Of a DNA stretch of 64,000 nt, positions 18,986 to 26,810 are shown one piece after another; position 1 is the first letter of the stretch, and each line of letters starts with the position of its first letter. Source of the DNA: JAJFUE01 sp041687335 (lineage in GTDB: Bacteria; Sumerlaeota; Sumerlaeia; MVZB01); NCBI GenBank assembly GCA_041687335.1, contig JAWLCE010000006.1, forward strand, positions 72,675 to 136,674, read 5' to 3'. A program made the position numbers and the translations under genes. Below the pieces are notes generated by a model. That model had not been told where the DNA came from. It ran no database searches and saw only the letters and a program-made list of their open reading frames with translations.

Positions 18986-20268
18986 GAATCCTGTTCTTTT
19001 CACATTATTTCCCGCCCGAGGGCAACGCGCCGGCGGCCCGCACGCACGCCAACTGCCGGCGCTGGGTGGCGGCCGGTCACGAGGTCACGGTCATCACCTG
19101 CGCCCCCAATGTGCCGAGCGGGGTGGTCTATGACGGCTATCGCAACCGGCTCTTCCAGCGTGAGCATATCGATGGCATCGAGGTCGTCCGCGTCTGGACG
19201 TGGCTGGCCCCCAACAAAGGAACCGTCCGGCGCATCGCCAACTACCTCTCCTACATGTTCTCGGCGGTCTTCTTCGGCCTCTTCCTGAAGCGCCCGGATA
19301 TTGTCATCGCCACCTCGCCGCAGTTCTTCTGCGGCTGGGCGGGGGCGATTCTTTACTGGCTGCGGCGGCTGCCGTTCATCCTCGAGATTCGCGACATCTG
19401 GCCCGAGTCGATCAACGCCGTCGAGGCGATCAGCAACAAAAAGCTGCTGCGCCTGCTCGAGTGGCTCGAGCTCAAGCTCTACGCGAGCGCGCGTCACATC
19501 GTGACGGTCGGCGAGGGCTACCGTGACCAGCTGGTGGCCAAGGGCGTGCCGCCAGAACGCATCGACATCGTGATGAACGGGGTCGATACGGAGCTGTTTT
19601 ATCCACGCGATATCGATCATGAGTTGCGCCGCGAGTGGGGCATCAACGGCGAGTTCGTCTGCAGCTACGTCGGCACGATCGGCATGGCCTCGGGGCTGGG
19701 GGTGGTGCTCGACGCTGCCGAGCGGCTGACGGCGCGCGGACGGCGGGATATCCTTTTCCTGTTGGTCGGCGACGGCGCGGTGCGTGAGGAATTGGAGCGT
19801 GAGGCGAAAAGCCGCGGACTGGGCAACGTGATCTTCACCGGCCGCCAGGACAAGGCCCGCATCCCGCCCCTGATCGCCGCCAGCAATGCCTGCCTGGTTC
19901 ACCTGCGCCGCGTTGACTTGTTCACGACCGTGATGCCGTCAAAGATTTTTGAGGCCGCCGGCATGGCGCGGCCGATGATCGTCGGGGTGCGGGGTTTCGC
20001 CGCCGGGCTCGTCCGCGAGGCGCAGGCGGGCATCGTGATCGAGCCCGAGGACGGCGAGGCCCTGGCCGCGGCCGTCGAGCGTCTGGCAGGCGAGCCGGAG
20101 CTGGCCCGCGGCATGGGATGCTCGGGTCATGATCATATCGTGTCGCGCTACAACCGCGACCGGCTGGCGGCCGATTACCTGGCCGTTATCCATGACGTGC
20201 TCGGCCTGCCGCCGGCGGCCGGGCTGAATCAACCTCGCGAGGCCGGGAAGGCAAAGAAAATCGCATAA
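18982..20268 (+). CDS. Glycosyltransferase family 4, WbuB-like
   Basis: 428 residues. MRILFFSHYFPPEGNAPAAR, VTCAPNVPSG-like segment, DGIEVVRVW, and LEIRDIWPESI match the WbuB/WcaI group that transfers deoxyamino sugars such as L-fucosamine. The donor domain has SYVGTIGMASGLGVVLDAAE, FTGRQDKARIPPLIAASNAC and a short Lys/Ser region MPSKIFEAAGMARPMI, as usual for this group. ATGA overlap with the heparinase gene. The trio bi-domain oxidoreductase, heparinase and WbuB-like transferase is a recurrent cassette in bacterial polysaccharide loci. Actual donor is inference. Confidence 0.83.
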   Translation: MRILFFSHYFPPEGNAPAARTHANCRRWVAAGHEVTVITCAPNVPSGVVYDGYRNRLFQREHIDGIEVVRVWTWLAPNKGTVRRIANYLSYMFSAVFFGLFLKRPDIVIATSPQFFCGWAGAILYWLRRLPFILEIRDIWPESINAVEAISNKKLLRLLEWLELKLYASARHIVTVGEGYRDQLVAKGVPPERIDIVMNGVDTELFYPRDIDHELRREWGINGEFVCSYVGTIGMASGLGVVLDAAERLTARGRRDILFLLVGDGAVREELEREAKSRGLGNVIFTGRQDKARIPPLIAASNACLVHLRRVDLFTTVMPSKIFEAAGMARPMIVGVRGFAAGLVREAQAGIVIEPEDGEALAAAVERLAGEPELARGMGCSGHDHIVSRYNRDRLAADYLAVIHDVLGLPPAAGLNQPREAGKAKKIA

Positions 20269-20374
20269 TGCGGCTCCTCCTCAATGTCGGCGCGCGCACC
20301 AACCATATAAATTGTTCGCCGCTCATTGTTGGCCAAGTCCCGTGGCGGCAGGATGGACGGATCAGGTTTTTGGG

Positions 20375-21643
20375 ATGAGCATTTCAATGGCACTCTCTCC
20401 ATCATGGGTCAACCAGTTGCCGAAGGACCTGCCCGATCCCGAGATCCGGCTCTTGCTGGCCTGCTCGCGCCCCCGCTTGGATGAGGCGACGCGCGAGGAA
20501 ATCCGGCAGAGGGCGAAGGGCGTCGAGCATTGGGACCGCTTTTATCGGCTTTCCGTCTGCCATGCCTTGCAGCACCTGGTGCATCGCGCACTGAGTGAGT
20601 GCCGGGCCGACCAAGTGCCCGCGGCGCTGGCGGATGCCATGCGCCGGGACGTGCACGCCAACGCCATCCGCAACATCACGCTGACCCAGGAGCTGCTGCG
20701 GCTGCTGCAACTGTTCCGCAGCCACGATATCCCGGTCATCCCCTACAAGGGGCCGGTTCAGGCGGAGCCCATTTACGGCGCCACGCCGCTGCGGCGATTC
20801 GATGACCTGGATTTCATCATCAGGCCGCGGGACATGTTCAAGGTCCAGCGGATGCTGCTTGAGAACGGCTACCAGACCTCGGGTAAGCCGCTCAAGCTTA
20901 AAAACAAAACCGCCCAACTGCCGCGCGACCAGTATGAAGCCACATATATGCGCACGCGTGGCTCCCTCAATATCGAGATGCATTGGCAACTGCTGCGCCG
21001 GCATTCCGAGTGCGGCTTTGACGCCGATTACATCTGGAGCCATGCGCGGCCGGCGGTCTTCCGCAACGTCCCGATCCTGGACTTCCCGCCCGAGTTCAAG
21101 CTGCTGATGATGAGCATCCACAATGAGAAGCATCACTGGCGGCTGCTGAAGTTCATCGCGGATGTGGCCTGGATGCTGGAGCACCAGAAGAATCTGGACC
21201 TGGACAGGGCGCTCGATCTGGCCGAGGGGCTGGACCGCATGGAGGCGATGCTCAAGACACTCTATCTTGCGCGGGTGCTGTTCTCGGCGCCGCTGAACGC
21301 GCGCGCGCGGCAGCTGATCCAGGAACGCCCGCGCCTTGAGCTGGAGTCGGCGCTGCTGCGCTACCAGATCTTCAGGGAGGGCTTCCGGCTGCCGGGCTTT
21401 TCGAAATGGAAGAGCATCCTGGCGGGCGAGCGGGAGCATTTTTCCAGCGAGCCCGACGCGAGCTTCAAGACCTACCTCGCCGTGATGCTCACGCCGCAGT
21501 ATGTCGATCGCAACCGGATTCCGGTGCGGCTGGGCGGGCGTTGGGAGTGGGTTTACTCGGTCACGCGGACGATCCGGTTCATCAAGTATTGGACCTATCT
21601 GCATCCGCGTCGCCGGCGGCGGCTGGTTGACTTCGATAAGTGA
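20375..21643 (+). CDS. Nucleotidyltransferase family protein (NTP_transf_5 type)
   Basis: 422 residues. The core segment IPYKGPVQAEPIYGATPLRR followed by FDDLDFIIRPRD is the hallmark of the uncharacterised nucleotidyltransferase family 5, with the acidic DLD pair expected to bind metal. Later EMHWQLL and LMMSIHNEKHHWRLLKFIADVAW are also typical. Members occur in polysaccharide loci and also in lasso-peptide loci, so it could serve either neighbour here; it is about 4 kb from the lasso cluster on the other strand. I took ATG at 20375; a TTG at 20312 and an ATG at 20387 are alternatives. Confidence 0.75.
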   Translation: MSISMALSPSWVNQLPKDLPDPEIRLLLACSRPRLDEATREEIRQRAKGVEHWDRFYRLSVCHALQHLVHRALSECRADQVPAALADAMRRDVHANAIRNITLTQELLRLLQLFRSHDIPVIPYKGPVQAEPIYGATPLRRFDDLDFIIRPRDMFKVQRMLLENGYQTSGKPLKLKNKTAQLPRDQYEATYMRTRGSLNIEMHWQLLRRHSECGFDADYIWSHARPAVFRNVPILDFPPEFKLLMMSIHNEKHHWRLLKFIADVAWMLEHQKNLDLDRALDLAEGLDRMEAMLKTLYLARVLFSAPLNARARQLIQERPRLELESALLRYQIFREGFRLPGFSKWKSILAGEREHFSSEPDASFKTYLAVMLTPQYVDRNRIPVRLGGRWEWVYSVTRTIRFIKYWTYLHPRRRRRLVDFDK

Positions 21644-21704
21644 GACTGGAAACGCGGGTGGATTTGTAACGATTGGATGTTCAAGCAAGGTGGTGTCGGG
21701 GCGT

Positions 21705-24140
21705 ATGAAGAGCAGTGATTCGAACAAAGAGCTGGTGCAGGTGGGGGACGAGCGGGGGCAGTGGGTCCAGGTGCCGGCGGGGTATCAGGTCGTGATGGAC
21801 CAGGACCCGCCAGAGGAAACCGAGGTCCACCTCTGGGACCATGTGGCGCAGTTGTGGCAGCGGCGCTGGCTGATCCTGGTGCTCTTTATCGCCTGTCTGG
21901 GCGCAGCTGTTCTCATCGCCCGCCAGCGGCCGGTCGTGCCCCTCTTCCGGGCCGTGGCGACGATCCGCGTGGGCGTGGATCAGTCCCAGATGGACCCGCT
22001 GGCCGGCGAGGGGCGGCGCACCAACTCGCCCGACCTGGTGCACACGCACGCCCAGGTGCTGCGCAGCCGCACGCTGGCGCTGCGGGTGATCAATCGGCTC
22101 AACTTGTATGGCGCTCAGGCCGCGGATCAATCCGAGGCGCCCATCGCTGAACCGGTCGCCGCCATCGGCACCGCGCAGGGGTATATGGCCTTGGCGAGCG
22201 CCTGGCTGGAGCGGGGCAAGTCGGCCATTCTGGGGCCGGCTCCGGTCCTGCCGCAGCTGGACCCCGCGGTCGCCTCCGAACAGCGCAAGGTAGATGCCTT
22301 CCTGATGAGCCTGGGCGTCCACCCGATCCCCAACACACAGATCATAGAAATCACCTACACCTCGACCGACCCCAACATGAGCGCCGGCGTGCTCAACACC
22401 CTCCTGGAAGAGTACGTCCAGTATGATCTGGACGCGCGGTCGAACCAGTTTGCCATGGCGCGTGAATGGGCCAGCAGCAAGCTGGGCGAGCTTAAGCTCA
22501 AGCTCGAGGAATCCGAAAAGGGCCTGCTCTCATTTGTCGGCAGCGACAGCGAGGAGTTCCTGACGCTGGCCCAGAACGGCACCACCCGCGAGCGCCAGAT
22601 CGAGGAGACGCGGGGCCAGTTGGCCGCGGCCGAGGATGAGCTGCGCAATGCCCAGTATCGTCACGCCCAGGTCCAGAAGCAGGACCAGCCGGAACTGGCG
22701 ATTCAGGACCCGGCCTACCAGCAGGTGCGGCGCCAGCTCGAGCAGGCCGAGGCCGAGCACCGGCGGCTGCTGGCCTACCTGACGCCCACTCGCCCTGAGG
22801 TCGTCGAGCAGGCGGAGGTCGTCGCAAACCTGCGCCGGCAGCTCGACCAGGAACGCCAACGGATCGAGACCAGTCATCGCCTCGAGCACGAGCGGGCCCT
22901 CGCCCGCCGGGATGAGCTGGCGGCCAAGCTGACGGCGCAGCAGGAGCATTACCTGAGCATCCAGCAGCGGGTCTCGGATTACAACATCCTGCAGCGCGAC
23001 GTCGACCTGAACAAGAGCTTCTACGAAAACCTGCTCCAGCGCTGGAAGGAGCTGGGCCTCTCCGAGGGAATGAACGTGGCGAGCGTCTCGATCATGCAGC
23101 ACGCCGTGCCGCCCTTGCGGCCGACCAACAGCGGCAACCGCACGATCGTCATGGGCGCGCTGCTGGGGCTGATGCTGGGTGTGGGCGCGGCCTTCGGGCT
23201 CAACCAGCTCGATATGTCGTTCCGCAACGCCCAGGAGGTCTCGCGCATCATGCGCCTGCCGATCCTGGGCTTCATCCCCTTCTGCGAGAGCGGCCGCCGC
23301 CAGCGCCGCAAGGGCTTCCGCCCCGAGCTCGCCACGCACCTGCTTCCCTACTCGGGCGTCGCCGACAGCTTCCGCTCGCTGCGCACGGGGGTCAACTTCA
23401 CGCTCGGCCTGCGCAAGTCCCACCTCGTGCTGGTGACCAGCTCGCTGCCGGTCGAGGGCAAGACGACGGTCGCGACCAACCTCGCGATCTCGATGGCCCA
23501 GCGCGGCCGGCGCGTGCTGCTGGTCGATGGCGACCTCAAGAAGCCCACCCTCCACAAGGTCTTTGGCGTCGAGCCCTCCCCCGGCCTGACCGACCTCTTG
23601 ACCAACAGCGTGAAGGAAAACCCCGAGGGCGGCCTGGGCGATCCGATCCGCGCCACCGGCATCGGCAATCTCTACCTGCTCACCGGCGGCGGCATGGTGG
23701 GCAACCCGCTCGACCTGCTCGACTCCGAGGAGATGCGCCGGCTGCTGCACTGCTTCGGCGAGGAGTTCGACAACGTCGTCATCGACTCCGCCCCCGTGAC
23801 CGACATCGCCGACACCGGCGTCCTCGGCCCCTATGTCGATGGCGTCGTGATGGTCGTCTGCCCGGGCCGCACCCCGCGCCGGGTCGTCAAGGAGGCCCGC
23901 GAGAAGCTGGCCTTCATGGGGGCCAACATCCTGGGCGTCGTGATCAACTACACCCAGCGCAAGGTGGCCAAGCGCTACGGATCGGGGTTTCAATATCGCT
24001 CCGGCTTCGGTTATGGTTATGGCTACGCCGAGGCGGGCCGCTCCGCCAACGGCAACGGCGCCGGCCAGCACCCGCCGGTCCTCAAGCAGCCGGTGCTGCC
24101 GGCCCACTACCAGCTCGTCGGCGAGGACACCAAGTCCTAA
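21705..24140 (+). CDS. Polysaccharide co-polymerase with BY-kinase domain (Wzc-like)
   Basis: 811-residue inner-membrane protein controlling chain length and export. Helix 1 is about 54-75 (WLILVLFIACLGAAVLIA), a large Wzz-type periplasmic part with coiled coils follows (about 240-460), helix 2 begins near TIVMGALLGLMLGVGAAF, then a cytoplasmic tyrosine kinase: Walker A with VEGKTT (583-588), Walker A' LLVDGDLKKP (Asp608), Walker B near VVIDSAP. The tail has a tyrosine cluster (Tyr758, 764, 770, 772, 774) in a Gly-rich GYGYGY setting, the usual autophosphorylation site. ATG at 21705 avoids overlap with the upstream gene; the open frame back to 21501 is out-of-frame sequence. The next gene begins 18 bases downstream. 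Confidence 0.9.
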   Translation: MKSSDSNKELVQVGDERGQWVQVPAGYQVVMDQDPPEETEVHLWDHVAQLWQRRWLILVLFIACLGAAVLIARQRPVVPLFRAVATIRVGVDQSQMDPLAGEGRRTNSPDLVHTHAQVLRSRTLALRVINRLNLYGAQAADQSEAPIAEPVAAIGTAQGYMALASAWLERGKSAILGPAPVLPQLDPAVASEQRKVDAFLMSLGVHPIPNTQIIEITYTSTDPNMSAGVLNTLLEEYVQYDLDARSNQFAMAREWASSKLGELKLKLEESEKGLLSFVGSDSEEFLTLAQNGTTRERQIEETRGQLAAAEDELRNAQYRHAQVQKQDQPELAIQDPAYQQVRRQLEQAEAEHRRLLAYLTPTRPEVVEQAEVVANLRRQLDQERQRIETSHRLEHERALARRDELAAKLTAQQEHYLSIQQRVSDYNILQRDVDLNKSFYENLLQRWKELGLSEGMNVASVSIMQHAVPPLRPTNSGNRTIVMGALLGLMLGVGAAFGLNQLDMSFRNAQEVSRIMRLPILGFIPFCESGRRQRRKGFRPELATHLLPYSGVADSFRSLRTGVNFTLGLRKSHLVLVTSSLPVEGKTTVATNLAISMAQRGRRVLLVDGDLKKPTLHKVFGVEPSPGLTDLLTNSVKENPEGGLGDPIRATGIGNLYLLTGGGMVGNPLDLLDSEEMRRLLHCFGEEFDNVVIDSAPVTDIADTGVLGPYVDGVVMVVCPGRTPRRVVKEAREKLAFMGANILGVVINYTQRKVAKRYGSGFQYRSGFGYGYGYAEAGRSANGNGAGQHPPVLKQPVLPAHYQLVGEDTKS

Positions 24141-24158
24141 GGTCAGGATACGGGGCGG

Positions 24159-24746
24159 ATGTATAAGCTCGATCGCGAGGAAAAGGACCTGCGGGAGAAT
24201 CAGCGGGGTCAATACGACGACGACAGCCGCTGGTATGCCCTGATGGTCCACGTCGGGCGCGAGCGCCAGGTCAGCGCCGAGCTGGCCTCCGCGGCGGCGT
24301 GCGCGGCGATCGAGGAATACCTGCTCCCCGAATACGCCGGGCCGGCGGCCGAGGCGGGCGACCGCGCCCGGCTGCTCTTCGCCGGCTACATTTTCATCCG
24401 CTGCCGGATGAGCGATGAAATCTACGCCGCCGTCGCCGAGCAGCGGGCGGTCTATAAGATCCTTGGCCGCGCCTGGCGGATCCCCTCGCCGGTCGCCGAT
24501 GACGAGATTGGGCTGCTCCAGGCGGTCCTCAAGGCCTACGAGCGCCCCGAACTGGTGCGCGCGCTCGGGCGCGGCGACGTGGTCGAGGTCGGCCGCGGGC
24601 TGATGGCCGGCATGCGCGGCCGCGTGCTCGAGGTCAACCAGAAGTTCGTCAAGCTCGAGACCAGCTTTTCCTTCCTCTCCCCCGGCACCGGCATCGCCGT
24701 CCTCATCCCCCGCTCCGACCTGAAGCTCGAACTCCACCTCCCCTGA
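24159..24746 (+). CDS. NusG-paralogue transcription antitermination factor (RfaH/UpxY/LoaP type)
   Basis: 195 residues. NGN domain about 26-115 (WYALMVHVGRERQVSAELAS, LFAGYIFIRCRM, VYKILGR) and C-terminal KOW motif about 137-168 (GDVVEVGRGLMAGMRGRVLE, then VNQKFVKLET). Length and divergence mark it as a specialised paralogue rather than housekeeping NusG. Such factors let RNA polymerase read through long polysaccharide or natural-product operons. Here it is the last gene of the polysaccharide locus, directly after the BY-kinase gene, and immediately before the repeat-rich lasso region. The usual position is first in the operon, so its target is uncertain. Confidence 0.85.
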   Translation: MYKLDREEKDLRENQRGQYDDDSRWYALMVHVGRERQVSAELASAAACAAIEEYLLPEYAGPAAEAGDRARLLFAGYIFIRCRMSDEIYAAVAEQRAVYKILGRAWRIPSPVADDEIGLLQAVLKAYERPELVRALGRGDVVEVGRGLMAGMRGRVLEVNQKFVKLETSFSFLSPGTGIAVLIPRSDLKLELHLP

Positions 24747-25455
24747 TCTTGCCCTGAAGGTAGGTCGGCTCTTCGAGCCGACATCTGGCTCCTCTCCCTC
24801 AAAAACAGCCGTGAAGGGTAGGTCGGCTCTTCGAGCCGACATCTGACTCATCTCCCTCCAAAACACCCCCCCGCCTCACCGCATCTTTGCCCTGAAGGGG
24901 CAACGCAGTTCAAAAGCCCAGGGTGAGCGTAGCGTAACCCTGGGTCTGCCGGCCATGTTCTCAGAGCCCTGAAAGGGGCGACACAGTGGCCCCCTTTTGG
25001 GCTGCCCAATCGACCTTTAACCACCCCCCGCATTGGCCGCCCACCCAGCCCCGCAGGGGCGACACTCTTCACGACCGCCAACATCCCCCCCGCTCGTGCC
25101 GTGGAGGGTAGGTCGGCTCTTCGAGCCGACATCTGGCTCCCCTCCCTCAAACAGTCCGCCTCCCCGCATCTTTGCCCTGAAGGGGCAACGCAGTTCAAAA
25201 GCCCAGGGTTAGCGCAGCGTAACCCTGGGTCCGCCGGCCATATTCTCAGAGCCCTGAAGGGGCGACACAGTGGCCCCCTTTTGGGCTGCCCAATCGACCT
25301 TTAACCACCCCCCCGCCTTGGTCGCCCACCCAGTCCCGAAGGGACGGCCGGCCGTAGCCGGGGGTGACCGCAGGGAACCCCCGGTTCGCCGCAAAAAAAA
25401 CAAGCCCCGAAGGGGCGGCAGAACCGGCCTCACGTGCTGAAAAAACAAGACCCTC

Positions 25456-25548
25456 TCCCCCGTCTCAACCGACGCCCACAACCAAAAAAAAAACTCTGCG
25501 CTTCCTCTGCGCCCTCTGCGGCTTTGCGGTTCAATCTGTTTGAATTCC
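25456..25548. repeat. Direct repeat, copy 1 of a 90-base duplication
   Basis: Starts near CAACCGACGCCCA and runs through CTCTGCGCTTCCTCTGCGCC and GGCTTTGCGGTTCAA to GAATTC. Copy 2 follows at about 25572-25663 after a short spacer with few differences. The same kind of text (TTTGCGACCTTTGG, CTCTGCGCCTTTGCG) recurs at 35169-35330. Confidence 0.65.
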
Positions 25549-25571
25549 AACCCCGGCACCGCGACCTTCAC

Positions 25572-25663
25572 TCCCCCGCCCCAACCGACGCCCAAATCAT
25601 AAATAAACTCTGCGCTTCCTCTGCGCCCTCTGCGGCTTTGCGGTTCAATTGGATTTGAATTCA
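25572..25663. repeat. Direct repeat, copy 2 of a 90-base duplication
   Basis: Second copy of the element at 25456-25548, ending at GAATTC about 15 bases from the end of the PqqD gene. It contains CTCTGCGCTTCCTCTGCGCC unchanged; the segment after GGTTCAA differs slightly. Confidence 0.65.
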
Positions 25664-25678
25664 TGACCGGCGCCGGCC

Positions 25679-25984
25679 CTATTGCCGAAACTCGACCAGC
25701 CCATTTTTATGCAGGTCGCGCAGCAACTCAATCAGGTCCTGGCGACACTGCTCGGGCTCGACGTCATATTCCTCGAGCAACCGCGCGACCACGTCGGCGA
25801 TCGAGCGTGGCTCCTGGATCAGCTGCCAGATCGAGTGGCCGACCAGGTTGAGCCCATAATAGACGCCATCCTTCATGCTCAGGATGATGCTTTCGCCCTC
25901 CAGCTCGCAATGGACGCTGTCGTTGGTGGCGACGACGATCGTCTGATCGTCCAGCTGCTCGGTTTTCTGCACATCTTCGGCCAT
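25679..25984 (-). CDS. PqqD family protein, lasso-peptide B1 / RiPP recognition element
   Basis: 101 residues. In lasso-peptide pathways this stand-alone winged-helix protein binds the precursor leader and presents it to the peptidase and cyclase. The sequence is typical: SVHCELEGESIILSMKDGVY, YGLNLVGHSIWQLIQEPRSI, then RLLEEYDVEPEQCRQDLIEL and a C-terminal HKNGLVEF. I chose the second of two ATGs (25984) because GAGGG lies seven bases upstream of it, against one base for the ATG at 25990. It lies at the far end of the minus-strand half of the lasso locus, separated from the cyclase by a repeat block, so co-transcription is plausible but not certain. Confidence 0.88.
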   Translation of the reverse strand: MAEDVQKTEQLDDQTIVVATNDSVHCELEGESIILSMKDGVYYGLNLVGHSIWQLIQEPRSIADVVARLLEEYDVEPEQCRQDLIELLRDLHKNGLVEFRQ

Positions 25985-26810
25985 GTTCATTCCCTCGCTG
26001 GCGCTACTTCTCTAACTCCGAGAAAGTATATCAAAGACTCCCCAGGTTTGAAGCGCAATCTTCACCCAGGTAGGTCGGCTCTTCCATCCGACATCTGACT
26101 CCTCTCCCTAATAAACACACTCCCCGCCTCCCCGCATCTTTGCCCTGAAGGGGCAACGCAGTTCAAAAAGCCCAGGGTTAGCGCAGCGTAACCCTGGGTC
26201 CGCCGGCCATATTCTCAGAGCCCCGGCAGGGGCGACACGCTTTACGACCGCCAACCCCCTCCCCCCTCCTGGGTGGTAGGTCGGCTCTTCGAGCCGACAT
26301 CTGGCTCCACTCCCTCAAAAAACACACCCCCCCGCCTTGGTCGCCCACCCAGTCCCGAAGGGACGGCCGGCCGTAGCCGGGGGTGACCGAAGGAAACCCC
26401 CGGTTCGCCGCAAAAAAAATTCAAGCCCCGGCAGGGGCGACACTCTTTTCGACCATCACACCCCCCGCCTCCTCGCATCTTTGTCCTGAAGGGGCAACGC
26501 AGTTCAAAAGCCCAGGGTGAGCGCAGCGTAACCCTGGGTCCGCCGGCCATATTCTCAGAGCCCTGAAAGGGCGACACAGTGGCCCCCCTTGGGCTGCCCA
26601 AACGACGACTAAATAAACACCCCCCCGACTCCTCGCATCTTTGCCCTGAAGGGGCAACGCAGTTCAAAAGCCCAGGGTTAGCGCAGCGTAACCCTGGGTC
26701 CGCTGGCCCATGTTCTCAGAGCCCTGAAAGGGCGTCACAGTGGCCCCCCGCTGGGCTGCCCCATCGCCGATAAAAACCACAATGATATTCTGCCACCAAC
26801 CCCCCCCCGC
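25985..26810. repeat. Repeat-rich intergenic block 2
   Basis: No gene between the PqqD and cyclase genes. It holds an imperfect copy (26074-26092) and a perfect copy (26280-26298) of the GTCGGCTC palindrome. Three more copies of the CCCAGGGTTA inverted-repeat unit lie at about 26133-26250, 26475-26606 and 26635-26767. A second copy of the 84-base CCGGGGGT/ACCCCCGG unit is at 26335-26418, almost identical to 25316-25399. Together with block 1 this makes a nested series of recent duplications. It separates two genes that normally lie adjacent. Confidence 0.75.

Larger units (their letters stand above)
24747..25678. repeat. Repeat-rich intergenic block 1
   Basis: No gene. It holds three copies of the palindrome GTCGGCTCTTCGAGCCGAC (24764-24782, 24822-24840, 25112-25130). 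Two copies of a unit of about 145 bases (24881-25028, 25166-25310) are built around the inverted repeat with arms CCCAGGGTTA and TAACCCTGGG. One copy of an 84-base unit (25316-25399) has arms CCGGGGGT and ACCCCCGG. A direct repeat of about 92 bases completes the block. The spacing is irregular and the copies are near-identical, as in REP-like extragenic palindromic elements. The first palindromes may also end transcription of the polysaccharide operon. Confidence 0.75.

Noticed and set aside
22530..24866. Long minus-strand frame of about 780 codons opposite the BY-kinase and NusG genes
   Set aside because: Antisense of two well-supported genes; composition rich in His, Arg, Ala and Asp without motifs.
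24747..26810. Possible CRISPR array
   Set aside because: Repeats are palindromic, belong to several families, have irregular spacing and no uniform spacers; no cas genes are near.
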